Below, piece after piece: positions 9,310 to 18,534 of a DNA stretch of 64,000 bases. The stretch is from positions 186,001 through 250,000 of the forward strand of contig NZ_SMAK01000006.1 of assembly GCF_004346195.1 (NCBI RefSeq). The letters are read 5' to 3'. This stretch comes from Tepidamorphus gemmatus. Its GTDB lineage: Bacteria; Pseudomonadota; Alphaproteobacteria; Rhizobiales; Tepidamorphaceae. The notes beneath the pieces are model-generated. The model had not been told where the DNA came from, ran no database searches, and was given only the letters and a program-made list of their open reading frames with translations. A program made the translations under genes and the position numbers. The stretch's first letter is position 1, and each line of letters begins with the position of its first letter.

Positions 9310-9844
9310 GGGCCTCGGCCTCGCCGGGCCGAAGGGCGAGACGATCCGGCCGACCTCGGACCGGCTGCGCGAGGCCGTATTCAACATCCTCGCGCATGGC
9401 GAGGCGGAGGTGCTTGAGGGCGCCCGGGTGCTCGACCTGTGTGCGGGGACCGGGGCCATGGGCATCGAGGCGCTGTCACGTGGCGCCCGCTCGGCGCTGT
9501 TCGTCGATCTGTCGGCGGAGGCACGCGCGCTGATCCGCCGCAATCTCGAAGCGGCCGGCATCATGGGGCTTGCCCGCATTTCCAAGCGCGACGCCACGCA
9601 TCTCGGCCCGGCCGGCGCACAGGGCGGCTTCACCCTGGTCTTCCTCGATCCGCCCTACGGCAAGGGCATTGCGACAAAGGCCCTCGCCGGCCTGATCCGA
9701 GGCGGCTGGCTGGCGGAGGGGGCGCTGGTCGTCGTCGAGGAGGCGGCCGGCGCATTCGCCGAGCCGCCCGCCGGCTATCGCGTCATCGACCGCCGCAGCT
9801 ATGGCGACACCGAGGTTCACTTCCTGCGTTACGGACAATCATGA
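9284..9844 (+). CDS. rsmD: 16S rRNA (guanine966-N2)-methyltransferase
   Basis: 186-residue SAM-dependent methyltransferase acting on G966 of 16S rRNA during small-subunit assembly. The start [10 protein letters not shown] is diagnostic of RsmD; motif I is [19 protein letters not shown] and the catalytic motif is FLDPPYGKG. The ATG lies inside the 3' end of rluB, so the two are translationally coupled in an rRNA-modification operon, and the stop overlaps the next gene by 4 bp. Confidence 0.95.
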   Translation: MRVIGGRFRGLGLAGPKGETIRPTSDRLREAVFNILAHGEAEVLEGARVLDLCAGTGAMGIEALSRGARSALFVDLSAEARALIRRNLEAAGIMGLARISKRDATHLGPAGAQGGFTLVFLDPPYGKGIATKALAGLIRGGWLAEGALVVVEEAAGAFAEPPAGYRVIDRRSYGDTEVHFLRYGQS

Positions 9845-10545
9845 AGATCCTGATCGTCGAAAACTATCCGGGCACGCCGATCGGCATCGTCGGCGAGGCG
9901 CTGGCGGAGGCCGGCGCCGAAACCTCGCATGTTGTCGCCCACGCCGGCGAACCGCTGCCGGAGCATCCGGACGGCTTCGCCGGCATGGTGATGCTGGGCG
10001 GGGCGCAGAGCGCGCTCGACGACGACGACTATCCGCATCTGCCCGGTCTCGTGCGCCTCACCCGTGTGTTCGGCGATGCCGGCAAGGCAGTCCTCGGCAT
10101 CTGCCTTGGCGCGCAGATCATCGCGCGCGCCTATGGCGGCGAGAACATCCTGTCGCGGCCGGTCGAGTTCGGCTACCGGCCGGTCTCGCCGCTGCCCGAG
10201 GCGGCTGCCGATCCGGTGCTGTCCGCCCTCGCCGAGCCAACGCCCACCTTTCACTGGCACCAGGATACCGTCACACTGCCCCCCGGCGCGGTGCGCCTCG
10301 CGGAAAGCGAGATGACGCCGATCCAGGCTTTTCGGATCGGCAGGAAGGTCTACGCGGTGCAGTTCCACTTCGAGGCGTCCGGTCGGATCGTCTCGGACTG
10401 GTCGGTCAGCTTCGCCGGTCACATCGCCGCCCACACGCCGGACTGGCCACAGCGGGTTGCCGCCGAAGTCGCCGCCCATGCGTCTGCCGCCGACGCGCTG
10501 GGGCGGGAGCTTGCCCGACGCTGGGTGCGCCTGGCAATGGAATAG
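9841..10545 (+). CDS. Class I glutamine amidotransferase-like protein
   Basis: 234-residue stand-alone GATase1-domain protein of the GMP-synthase-like type. Nucleophile Cys88 sits in GICLGAQ, an FHWHQD segment follows, and the catalytic His/Glu are in VQFHFEAS. There is no synthetase domain, so it may be a gamma-glutamyl hydrolase or peptidase-like enzyme, or the glutaminase partner of an unknown synthetase. It overlaps rsmD (ATGA), which is a positional rather than a known functional link. Confidence 0.8.
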   Translation: MKILIVENYPGTPIGIVGEALAEAGAETSHVVAHAGEPLPEHPDGFAGMVMLGGAQSALDDDDYPHLPGLVRLTRVFGDAGKAVLGICLGAQIIARAYGGENILSRPVEFGYRPVSPLPEAAADPVLSALAEPTPTFHWHQDTVTLPPGAVRLAESEMTPIQAFRIGRKVYAVQFHFEASGRIVSDWSVSFAGHIAAHTPDWPQRVAAEVAAHASAADALGRELARRWVRLAME

Positions 10546-10599
10546 GGCAAGGCGGGAAACGGCGCCGCAGGCCCGGGCATGACGTCAGAGGGATGACAC

Positions 10600-10617
10600 G
10601 GACAGCCGAGCCTGTCC
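10600..10617. terminator. Small hairpin between convergent genes
   Basis: GGACAG and CTGTCC form a 6-bp stem around a 6-base loop between the amidotransferase stop and the convergent MORN-like gene. There is no U-run on either side, so it is only a weak terminator candidate. Confidence 0.25.
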
Positions 10618-10854
10618 CTACCCCCGGTCAGCCTTGTACCGCTTCATGCGAGTCACCTTGTAGACCTTGCCGGCCTTGTCGTAGGTCGTCCACTCGCCGA
10701 CCTGCTCGCCGTTTTCGAAGGTGCCGGAGCGCATGATGGTGCCGTCCTTGCGGAACCATTCCCAGTAACCGGTCGCAACGCCGTCGAGCTTCTGGCCCTT
10801 CGCCCAGACGCTGCCGTCCTTGTGGTATTCGGTGTAGGGCTCCGGCTTCGGCAT
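10618..10854 (-). CDS. Small MORN/YwqK-like repeat protein
   Basis: 78-residue protein built of three YwqK/MORN-like beta-hairpin repeats: YTEYHKDGSVWAKGQKLDG, YWEWFRKDGTIMRSGTFENG and WTTYDKAGKVYKVTRMK. Homologues are often annotated as antitoxin-like YwqK-family proteins, but no toxin is encoded next to it. A good AGGAGAGG ribosome site precedes the ATG. It lies 13 bp downstream of mutL on the same strand and is probably cotranscribed. Function unknown. Confidence 0.7.
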   Translation of the reverse strand: MPKPEPYTEYHKDGSVWAKGQKLDGVATGYWEWFRKDGTIMRSGTFENGEQVGEWTTYDKAGKVYKVTRMKRYKADRG

Positions 10855-10867
10855 CGCGCCTCTCCTG

Positions 10868-12652
10868 TCATCTCCGCCCGAACAGTCGCTCGATGTCTGC
10901 GAGCTTCAGCTCAACGAAGGTCGGGCGGCCATGGTTGCACTGGCCGGAACCCGGCGTCGCCTCCATCTCGCGCAGGAGCGCGTTCATCTCCTCGGGCTTG
11001 AGGCGCCTCCCCGCACGCACGCTGCCGTGGCAGGCCATGGTGGCGGCGATCGCCTCCAGCCGGTCCGCGAGCCTCGTCGACGCACCGATCTCGGCGAGAT
11101 CGTCGGCAAGGTCGGCAACGAGACCGCGGACATCGAAATCGCCGAGTATCGCCGGCGTCGCGGTGACCGCGACCGCCCCCGGGCCAAAGGCTTCGAGTTC
11201 GAGACCGAGTTCGGCGAGTTCACCGGCACGCTCGACAAGGCGGGCAGCGTCAGCCGGCGGCAGGTCGATCACCTCCGGGATCAGCAGGCCCTGGCGCGCC
11301 ACCCCGGCTTCGGCGATCGCCCGCTTCAGACGTTCGTAGACCAGCCGCTCATGGGCGGCGTGCTGATCGACGATGACGATTCCGTCGTTGGTCTGGGCAA
11401 CGATGTAGGTCTCGTGCAGCTGCGCGCGCGCAGCGCCGAGCGGATGCGCGACGGCCTCCTCGGCCGGCGCGGCCGCGCCGAGCGCCTCGGCTGCAGGCGC
11501 GGCGCGGCGGTCGAAAGCGGCGGCGGGTTCGGCAAAGCCGGCGGCAAGCGCGGTCGAGACAGCATGGGCGGACGCACCGTGCAGCGCAGCGGGGCGCGCG
11601 ACGGATCCGCCGCGCAGGCTCGACAGGGCGACGGCGGCGCGGGCCGGCGCGGCGACCGGACCGGCGCCGGCGAGCGCGGCGCGCAGCGCGCCGATCACCA
11701 GCGAGCGCACCAGGCCAGCATCGCGGAAGCGCACCTCGGCCTTGGCCGGGTGAACGTTGACATCGACGTCACGCGGATCGAGCACGAGGAACAGCGCCGC
11801 CGCCGGCCAGCGGTCGCGTGCCATTAGGTCGCCGTAGCCCGCCCTCACCGCACCGATCAGCGCCCGGTCCTTCACCGGGCGGCCGTTGACGAACAGGTAG
11901 AGATGGCGGGATGTCGGCCGGGTCCAGTTCGGATGGCCGGCAAGCCCTTCGATGCGGGCGCCGCCCCGCTCCGCCGCCAGCGGCGTGGCATTGGCGCGGA
12001 ACTCGTCGCCCAGCACATCGGCGATGCGTCGGGTCAGGCCGTCCGCCCCGTCAACGGGTGGAAGCGACAGCACGTTGCGTTCGCCGGCGGTCAGCGAGAA
12101 GCCGATCCCCGGATGTGCCAGCGCCAGGCGGCGCACGACATCGACGACCGCCTGGATCTCCGCCGTCTCCGACTTGACGAAACGCAGCCGGGCCGGCGTC
12201 GCGTAGAACAGGTCGGCGACCTCGACCCGGGTGCCGCGCCCAAGCGCGGCGGGCATCGGCCCGCTGCGGACCCCGCCCTCAACCGCCACGCGGCTCGCAT
12301 GGGGATCGGCAGCCGAACGGCTGACGATCGACAGGCGCGCCACCGCGCCGATCGAGGGCAGGGCCTCGCCGCGAAAGCCGAGCGTACGGATGTCGACGAG
12401 ATCGCCGTCGGGCAGTTTCGAGGTTGCATGGCGCTCGACCGCCAGCATCAGATCCTCGGGCGACATGCCGCAGCCGTCGTCCACCACCCGGATCAGCCGG
12501 CGGCCGCCGCCCTCGACAACCACGTCGATGCGCGATGCGCCGGCATCGATGGCGTTCTCGACCAGCTCCTTGACCACGCTCGCCGGCCGCTCCACCACCT
12601 CGCCGGCGGCAATGCGGTCGACGATGGCATCGGGAAGGCGGCGGACGGGCAT
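10868..12652 (-). CDS. mutL: DNA mismatch repair protein MutL
   Basis: 594-residue MutL that couples MutS mismatch recognition to strand incision. The N-terminal GHKL ATPase shows [30 protein letters not shown] and GFRGEAL in order; the S5-like transducer domain (about 205-330) has HPAKAEVRF; an Ala-rich linker (about 330-400) leads to the C-terminal dimerisation domain with DQHAAHERL. The segment [15 protein letters not shown] and CNHGRP near the end resemble C-terminal endonuclease-type MutL elements. No ribosome binding site is obvious at the start. Confidence 0.96.
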   Translation of the reverse strand: MPVRRLPDAIVDRIAAGEVVERPASVVKELVENAIDAGASRIDVVVEGGGRRLIRVVDDGCGMSPEDLMLAVERHATSKLPDGDLVDIRTLGFRGEALPSIGAVARLSIVSRSAADPHASRVAVEGGVRSGPMPAALGRGTRVEVADLFYATPARLRFVKSETAEIQAVVDVVRRLALAHPGIGFSLTAGERNVLSLPPVDGADGLTRRIADVLGDEFRANATPLAAERGGARIEGLAGHPNWTRPTSRHLYLFVNGRPVKDRALIGAVRAGYGDLMARDRWPAAALFLVLDPRDVDVNVHPAKAEVRFRDAGLVRSLVIGALRAALAGAGPVAAPARAAVALSSLRGGSVARPAALHGASAHAVSTALAAGFAEPAAAFDRRAAPAAEALGAAAPAEEAVAHPLGAARAQLHETYIVAQTNDGIVIVDQHAAHERLVYERLKRAIAEAGVARQGLLIPEVIDLPPADAARLVERAGELAELGLELEAFGPGAVAVTATPAILGDFDVRGLVADLADDLAEIGASTRLADRLEAIAATMACHGSVRAGRRLKPEEMNALLREMEATPGSGQCNHGRPTFVELKLADIERLFGRR

Positions 12653-12793
12653 GGGCGGAGCGATTTCGTCTGGCGATTCGGCCGGCTCGGCAGGTCCATA
12701 GTGTCCCGCATCTGCCCCGCCGCGTCACCCCGGACGGCCGCAAGGCCGCTACAGCCTCGGACGGGCCGGACCTTGCCGGACCACACATCCCGT

Positions 12794-12813
12794 TCCCGGC
12801 GCTCGGGCCGGGA
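12794..12813 (-). terminator. GC-rich hairpin downstream of pgi
   Basis: TCCCGGC and GCCGGGA pair perfectly around a 6-base loop in the 185-bp gap between the pgi stop and the mutL start. No U-run follows, so it may be a weak terminator or a stabilising hairpin. The 10-mer GCCGGGATGA here recurs in the intergenic stretch at 7684-7693. Confidence 0.3.
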
Positions 12814-12837
12814 TGACGCGCGGGGAATGGCGCTGCG

Positions 12838-14154
12838 TCACATCTCCTCGAGATAGGTCCTGGCCAGCACCTTGCCTTCCTCGACGGCAGGCTGGTCGAA
12901 GGCGTCAACCCCGAGCAGATGGGCCGCGATGATCGTCTCGAGCATGAACTGCATCATCAGCGCGCCGATCGTCTCGGCATCAATGGTGCCGGCGTTGATC
13001 ACCCGAACAGGGCGGCCATTGCGGGCGAGCGTCTCGACGGTAGCGCGCTGCTGGCTCGCCACCAGATCGCCGACGGTGCGGCCAGCGAATTCGGGCTGAC
13101 CAGCCTCGGCGGCGAGCGCCGCGTCGATGCGCGGGCCGGCATCGGCGCACTCGGTGGTGATCACCGTGAACAGCTTGTCGACCGGACCGTCGAGATAGAG
13201 CTGCAGCTGGCTGTGCTGATCGACCGGACCGATCGCGGCGACCGGGGTCATGCCGCGCCCCTGCTTGCCGAGGCTCTCCGACCAAAGCTGCACCCACCAG
13301 CGGGTAAACCGCTCGAGCCGGTCGCCATAGGCGAACATCACGTCGATCGGCAGGCGGCGTTCGGCAAAGGCGACCGACAGTGCCGCACCGACGGCAGCGG
13401 GTACCTCGGCGGCTGCCGCGTGGTCGAGAACCGGCTGCAGCACCCGCTGCGCGCCGCGGCGCACCGCGGCGATGTCGAGGCCGCGGATCGCCGCGGGGAT
13501 CAGCCCGACATTGGTCAGCGCGGCGAAGCGGCCGCCGACGCCCGGGTCGTGATCGAGGAAGCGGATGCCATAGGGTTCGAGCAGCTTGCGCAGCTTGTTG
13601 AGGCGGCCGGAGACCAGCGGCTCGCTGAGCCCGAGCATATGGGCGCCGATCCGGTCGGCTAGCCCGCGCTCCTCGAATGCCGAGATCACCGCCATTGCCT
13701 GCATCAGCGTCTCGCCGGTGCTGCCCGACTTGGAGATGGCGATCACCCGGGTCGTCTCCAGCGGCAGCGCGGCGAGACCGGACTGCAGGCTGAGCGGGTC
13801 GAGATTGTCGAGGAAATGCAGGCGCGGCCGGCCGGACAGGTCACCGAGCACCGGCAGCCGCCAGCCGGCAACCTGGGCCAGCGCCTGGCCGCCGAGACTC
13901 GATCCGCCGGTGCCGAGCACCAGCACGTCGGTCGCGCCGTCGGCCAGCCACGCGGCCGCCTCGGTGATTTCCGGCAGATCGTCGTCGCGGCCCGGCAGCG
14001 CCAGCAGCGGCAGGGCGCCGGTATCATACGCCTCACGCAACCAGACGAGGCCCGGCTCGGTGCGTTTGAGAACAGTGTCGAACTCGGCCCGATCCAGGCC
14101 GTTGGCGCCGACCTCGGTATCGAAGCAGGTGTCGATGATCTGTTTCAGCGGCAT
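12838..14154 (-). CDS. pgi: Glucose-6-phosphate isomerase
   Basis: Interconverts glucose-6-phosphate and fructose-6-phosphate. 438 residues, the shorter form of the family, with two SIS folds: VLGTGGSSLGGQALAQ in the first, the phosphate-binding ISKSGSTGET, the signature GPVDQHSQLQLYLDGP, and the C-terminal catalytic Lys in AVEEGK. AGAGGA 8 bp upstream supports the ATG at 14154. It sits downstream of the M16 peptidase pair with a 114-bp gap, so it may have its own promoter. Confidence 0.95.
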   Translation of the reverse strand: MPLKQIIDTCFDTEVGANGLDRAEFDTVLKRTEPGLVWLREAYDTGALPLLALPGRDDDLPEITEAAAWLADGATDVLVLGTGGSSLGGQALAQVAGWRLPVLGDLSGRPRLHFLDNLDPLSLQSGLAALPLETTRVIAISKSGSTGETLMQAMAVISAFEERGLADRIGAHMLGLSEPLVSGRLNKLRKLLEPYGIRFLDHDPGVGGRFAALTNVGLIPAAIRGLDIAAVRRGAQRVLQPVLDHAAAAEVPAAVGAALSVAFAERRLPIDVMFAYGDRLERFTRWWVQLWSESLGKQGRGMTPVAAIGPVDQHSQLQLYLDGPVDKLFTVITTECADAGPRIDAALAAEAGQPEFAGRTVGDLVASQQRATVETLARNGRPVRVINAGTIDAETIGALMMQFMLETIIAAHLLGVDAFDQPAVEEGKVLARTYLEEM

Positions 14155-14268
14155 GTCCCCATCCTCTGGACCGATCGCGACGCGCCGATGCCGTTGCGGC
14201 GCAGATCACCTTTAGGGCATGGGCGGCACCGCGGCTAGGCTCCCCGGGGGCAGACGGGCCTGCCTGGT

Positions 14269-15633
14269 TCAGCCGCCGCCGGCCGGCGCCGCCAGACCGT
14301 CCGGGCGCCCGACCAGGGTGACATACAGGCCGCCCTCGCCGAGCAGACGGCGTGCCGCCCGGCGGGCATCCTCAATACCGACCGCGTCGATCAGATCGTT
14401 GCGGATGTTGATGTAGTCGATGCCGAGACCGTCGCGCTGGATCTCGACGAGCTGGCGCGCGATCTTCGAGGAAGTGTCGAAGCGCAGCGGATAGGAGCCC
14501 TTCAGATAGCGCTTGGCCTTGTCGAGCTCCTCCTCGCTCGGTCCCTCCGTCGCCATCCGCGCGAGCTCGGCACGAATGATGTCGAGCGATTCGGCGGCGC
14601 GGTCGTTGCGGGTCGCTGCGCCGCCAACGAACAGGGCGGAATGCTTCAGCGGGTAGAGATAGCTGTAGACCGAATAGGACAGGCCGCGCTTCTCGCGCAC
14701 CTCCTGGTAGAGGCGCGAGGAGAAGGCGCCGCCGCCGAGGATGTGGTTGACGACGAAGGCCGCCATGAAGTCCGCATCGTCCCGCTTCAGGCCCGGCCCG
14801 CCGAAACGGATAATGGTCTGCGGGATCTCCATCTCGACGATCTCGGTGAGATCGCCATCGGGCAGCGCCGCCTCCGGTACCGGATCGAGGCGTGCCTGTT
14901 GCGTCAGCGCGCCGAACACCTCGTCGAGCAGCGGCGCCAGTCGCTCGGCGTCGATGTCGCCGACCACGGCGATCTTCAGCGTGTCGCGCGCGAACACCCG
15001 CTCGCGATAGGCGCGCAGGTCGTCGGCGGTAATACGCGCCACCGAGTCGAGCGTCCCCTTGACCGGCCGGCCGTAGGGATGATACTCCCCGAACACCAGC
15101 TGCGACCAGCGCCGCCCGGCAACCGCATCGGGATCCTGCAACTCGCGGCGCAGGCTCGCCAGCACCTGGGCGCGCATGCGGGTCACGGCATCCTCGTCGA
15201 AACGCGGCTCGTTGATGGCCAGCCTGAGCAGATCCACCGCCGCGTCGAGATTCTCGGTGAGAGTGCGCAACTCCCCATAGAAGGCGTCGCGGTCCGCATC
15301 GAAGGACATCTCGATCGCCAGGGTCTCCAGCCGCTCCTGGAATTCGGCGGCACGGATCTCGCCGGCGCCCTCGTCGAGCAGGCTGCTCAGCAGGTTGGCG
15401 AGACCGGGCTTGTCGGCGGGATCCTGGGCGGCGCCCCCGTCGAAGGCAAACTGCATGCTGACCAGCGGTACTGCCGGCTCGGAGACGAGCCAGGCCTCGA
15501 TGCCACCGGGCGAGACGACCCGCTGGATGTCGACGGCGCCGGCAGGGGCAAGGGCTGCTGTGTTCAGGGAGACGGCCATGGCAAGTGCGGCGAGTACCGG
15601 GGTTGCGGACAGGTGTCCGGTGAACAGGGTCAT
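14269..15633 (-). CDS. M16-family peptidase-like protein, non-catalytic partner
   Basis: 454-residue exported M16 protein with an N-terminal signal peptide (ending near APAGA). It has the two M16 half-domains, including the C-terminal signature YQEVREKRGLSYSVYSY, but the zinc-binding HxxEH motif is absent: the equivalent region reads KPGLANLLSSLLDEGAG. It is therefore the inactive subunit expected to pair with the catalytic M16 protein encoded 28 bp upstream. AGAGGAG 8 bp before the ATG at 15633 decides the start; a longer in-frame extension would overlap the upstream gene. The pair is probably periplasmic. Confidence 0.88.
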   Translation of the reverse strand: MTLFTGHLSATPVLAALAMAVSLNTAALAPAGAVDIQRVVSPGGIEAWLVSEPAVPLVSMQFAFDGGAAQDPADKPGLANLLSSLLDEGAGEIRAAEFQERLETLAIEMSFDADRDAFYGELRTLTENLDAAVDLLRLAINEPRFDEDAVTRMRAQVLASLRRELQDPDAVAGRRWSQLVFGEYHPYGRPVKGTLDSVARITADDLRAYRERVFARDTLKIAVVGDIDAERLAPLLDEVFGALTQQARLDPVPEAALPDGDLTEIVEMEIPQTIIRFGGPGLKRDDADFMAAFVVNHILGGGAFSSRLYQEVREKRGLSYSVYSYLYPLKHSALFVGGAATRNDRAAESLDIIRAELARMATEGPSEEELDKAKRYLKGSYPLRFDTSSKIARQLVEIQRDGLGIDYINIRNDLIDAVGIEDARRAARRLLGEGGLYVTLVGRPDGLAAPAGGG

Positions 15634-15661
15634 CTGTCGATCTCCTCTGGCGGGCCGGTGA

Positions 15662-17050
15662 TCAGGACCGGTCGGCGGGAGCCTTTGCCTCCTCGCGCGG
15701 CGCGGCGCGCAGATAGCCCGTGACCGAACGCTCCGGGACCAGGTACTTGCGGGCCACCGCCAGAACGTCGTCGGCGGTGACGGCGCGTATGCGGTCCGGC
15801 CATCCGGCAACATCCTCCACGGTGCCACCGGTGGTCAGCGCCGTGCCGTAGATGCGCGCCAGCGTCGACTGGCTGTCCTGAGCGTAGACCGCTTCGGCGA
15901 TCAGTGCGTTCTTGACGCGGGTCAGTTCGGAGTCGGGGATCGTGCCGGCGACCAGTTCAGCAATGGTGGCGTCGACCGCCCGTCCCAGATCCTCAAGCGA
16001 GGTGTCGGGATTGGGCACGGCGTAGACCATCAGCCGGGTATCGTCGAGCGCCGAGCCCTGATACCAGCCCCCGGCCGAGGCGGCAGCGCCGTTGGCGACG
16101 ACCAGCGCACGGTAGAGGCGGCTGTTGGCGCCGTTGCCGAGGATGGCGGACAGCACGTCGAGTGCCTCGGCCTCGCCGGGCGCGGCGGTGTTGTAGCTGG
16201 GGACCAGCCAGGCGCGCCGAAACTGCTCCTGGTCGACGCGGGGGCTCGACAGGCTGACCTCGCGCGGGGCGAGCGGTTCCGGCTCGCGCGGCCGCACCCG
16301 CTCGCCGACCTCGGCGCGCGGGGCGATCGTCCCGTAGGTCTCCTCGGCCAGAGCGCGGACCTCCTGAGGGGAGACGTCGCCGGCCACGATCAGCACCGCG
16401 TTGTTGGGGGTGTAGAATCGCGCGTAATGGGCCAGCGCATCCTCACGCGTCAGCCCCTCGACCTCGTGGCGCCATCCGATGATCGGCCGGCCATAGGGGC
16501 TGTTGGTGAAGAGCGCCGCGTCCATCGCCTCGCCAAGCTGTGCCGACGGGCTGTTCTCGACGCGGCTGCTGCGCTCCTCGAGAATCACCAGACGCTCGGA
16601 CTCGACGTCCTCCGGGGCAAGCACGAGGCCCGTCATGCGGTCCGCCTCGTAGCGCATCACGGTGCCCAGATGCTCTCGGGCGACACGCTGGAAATAGGCG
16701 GTATAGTCGGACGCGGTGAAGGCGTTCTCCTGACCGCCGATATCGGCAACGACCCTGGAGAACTCGCCAGCCGGATGCGCCTCTGTGCCCTTGAACATCA
16801 GATGCTCGAGGAAATGGGCGATCCCGGACTTGCCAGGCGGCTCGTCGGCGGACCCGACCTTGTACCAGACCATGTGGGTCACGACGGGTACGCGATGATC
16901 CTCGATCACCACGACTTCCAGTCCGTTGTCGAGGGTAAACGTCGTCACGGCATCCTCGCTGCCCGCTGCGGCCGGGGTGAGTGCGGGAAGATGAAGCAGG
17001 CCGGCGACCAGAACCGGCAGAACGAGGCGCCGGGGCGCTGACAGTTGCAT
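15662..17050 (-). CDS. M16-family zinc metallopeptidase, catalytic subunit
   Basis: 462-residue exported insulinase/processing-peptidase-like protease. The signal peptide spans about residues 1-29 and the zinc-binding active site HFLEH is at 79-83, followed by the downstream Glu region (VILEERSSRVENSP). ATG 17050 has AGAGGGA just upstream and is preferred to a GTG at 17074. It forms a two-gene unit with the non-catalytic partner; such pairs form clam-shell heterodimers that degrade periplasmic peptides. Position downstream of lspA and a lipoprotein suggests an envelope-maintenance operon. Confidence 0.93.
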   Translation of the reverse strand: MQLSAPRRLVLPVLVAGLLHLPALTPAAAGSEDAVTTFTLDNGLEVVVIEDHRVPVVTHMVWYKVGSADEPPGKSGIAHFLEHLMFKGTEAHPAGEFSRVVADIGGQENAFTASDYTAYFQRVAREHLGTVMRYEADRMTGLVLAPEDVESERLVILEERSSRVENSPSAQLGEAMDAALFTNSPYGRPIIGWRHEVEGLTREDALAHYARFYTPNNAVLIVAGDVSPQEVRALAEETYGTIAPRAEVGERVRPREPEPLAPREVSLSSPRVDQEQFRRAWLVPSYNTAAPGEAEALDVLSAILGNGANSRLYRALVVANGAAASAGGWYQGSALDDTRLMVYAVPNPDTSLEDLGRAVDATIAELVAGTIPDSELTRVKNALIAEAVYAQDSQSTLARIYGTALTTGGTVEDVAGWPDRIRAVTADDVLAVARKYLVPERSVTGYLRAAPREEAKAPADRS

Positions 17051-17197
17051 GGGGTCCCTCTTGGCAGTCGGCACTCGTGGCGCAGCCCTGGTGCGGCCGC
17101 ACCGGCGGCATGAGTCACGATATAGATGGGCGCCCCGCCCGGTGCCACACCCCTGTCCGGGACGTGATCACCAGCTCGACACTCGACCCGTACGTCG

Positions 17198-17857
17198 TCA
17201 ACTCCTACCGAACAGGCGCGAGAAGAAGCCCTTCTTCTCCTCGACCGGTGCGGCACCTTCGACTGGCGGCGCCGGCGTCCGGTACCCCGGCGGCGGCTCG
17301 GTCAGCGAGGTACGGGGCGGCTCGGAACGCAGCGCGGTGGGATCGCTGCGACGGTCCAGAAGCTCGCGCGAGCTCACCACCTTGTCTTCCTCGCGCCGTA
17401 CCCGCTCGGGCGTGCCCAGGCCCGCGCCGTTCTGCCGACCATACTGGCGGCCCCAGGCATCCAGATCCTCGGGCGACATTGGCTTGGAGGCCCACTGCAC
17501 GTCGGATGGCTTCTCCTTCTGCGCTGCCCGGCGGAGCTCGGCCATCTCGCGCCGTGCGCGGACGTCCGGATCGTCGGGCCAGTCCGCACCGAAATCGGCT
17601 GACGGCTCCTGTGGCGTCGGCAGGAATTGCGCCTCGGCGCTCGGCGGCATCACCAGCGGCGAGCGCGGGCCATACTCGATTTCCTCTTCGTTGGGGTCGG
17701 TGCGCAAGCCGAGCATCACCATCGGATCGCCGAGCATGTCCTCGACAGGATCGGAGAAGCCGCTGTTGCCGCTCGAACAGGCAGCGACCAGACCGCCCAG
17801 GGCACAGGCCGCAACCGCGGTCCGCACCGTCGCAACCATCCCCCGCTCGTAACGCAT
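17198..17857 (-). CDS. Lipoprotein, DUF3035/BamF-like
   Basis: 219-residue predicted outer-membrane lipoprotein: a short signal peptide ends in the lipobox LVAAC with Cys27 as the acylated residue. The rest is low-complexity and Pro/Glu/Arg-rich with MLGLRTDPNEEEIEYGPRSP, and the C-terminus is FFSRLFGRS. Architecture and location between lspA and M16 genes match the alphaproteobacterial DUF3035 group, one member of which (BamF) is a BAM-complex lipoprotein in Caulobacter. The family call is by resemblance and is moderately sure. Confidence 0.65.
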   Translation of the reverse strand: MRYERGMVATVRTAVAACALGGLVAACSSGNSGFSDPVEDMLGDPMVMLGLRTDPNEEEIEYGPRSPLVMPPSAEAQFLPTPQEPSADFGADWPDDPDVRARREMAELRRAAQKEKPSDVQWASKPMSPEDLDAWGRQYGRQNGAGLGTPERVRREEDKVVSSRELLDRRSDPTALRSEPPRTSLTEPPPGYRTPAPPVEGAAPVEEKKGFFSRLFGRS

Positions 17858-17961
17858 CAGCGTCCTGTCCCCGTGTCCCGACTGGCGGCCCGACGCCAGC
17901 GCAATAACGACACGTCCTCTAGCGCTTCCACAAAGATCCCAACCCAGCTTCCACTCAGCCG

Positions 17962-18474
17962 CTAGTCGGGCTTTGGGGCTCTTTTGTGGCTGTTGGTGAG
18001 GGAGTCATACAGAAGCCCGACGACTCCCGCAACAATCGCCATGTCGGCGATGTTGAAGACGTACCATGACCAGCCGAACGCATGCAGGTGGAAGAAATCC
18101 GCGACCGCTCCGTAGATCACGCGATCGACGCCGTTGCCGATCGCGCCACCGATCACCAGCGCGATCGACACAGCGGTCAGACGGTAGTGCACGCGGGCGA
18201 GCCATAGCCACAGCAGGATCGCCGCGACGAAGTTGATCCCGGCGAGCAGGACGAGACCGAACGCGGTGTCCTGCTGGAACAGGCCGTAGCTCACCCCCCG
18301 GTTCCACACCATCACGAGGTCGAAGAACGGCGTCACCTCGACGCGGCCACGCAAGCCGATGGCGAAAACATCGAGCAGATACCACTTGCTCGCCCGATCG
18401 ACGAGGAAGACGGCAAGCGCGATGAGGCCGCCGAACAGGCTGAACCGCCCCCAAAGGTGCGAAGCGACCGTCAT
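17962..18474 (-). CDS. lspA: Lipoprotein signal peptidase
   Basis: Signal peptidase II, an inner-membrane aspartyl protease that removes the signal peptide from diacylglyceryl-prolipoproteins. 170 residues with four hydrophobic helices; conserved boxes are NRGVSYGLF, GNGVDRVIYGAVADFF and FNIADMAI, giving the catalytic dyad Asp126 and Asp144. It lies 60 bp downstream of ileS, the classic ileS-lspA order, and directly upstream of a lipoprotein gene that would be its substrate. Confidence 0.96.
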   Translation of the reverse strand: MTVASHLWGRFSLFGGLIALAVFLVDRASKWYLLDVFAIGLRGRVEVTPFFDLVMVWNRGVSYGLFQQDTAFGLVLLAGINFVAAILLWLWLARVHYRLTAVSIALVIGGAIGNGVDRVIYGAVADFFHLHAFGWSWYVFNIADMAIVAGVVGLLYDSLTNSHKRAPKPD

Positions 18475-18534
18475 CGGCGTTGCCGGACCGACACGGACGC
18501 CCCGCCCGTGCGCCGGACGGCAACCGTCACCGCC

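Noticed and set aside
7684-12816. GCCGGGATGA at 7684 and 12807 as a REP-like family
   Set aside because: Only two short GC-rich copies with no shared longer structure; chance occurrence is plausible in this base composition.
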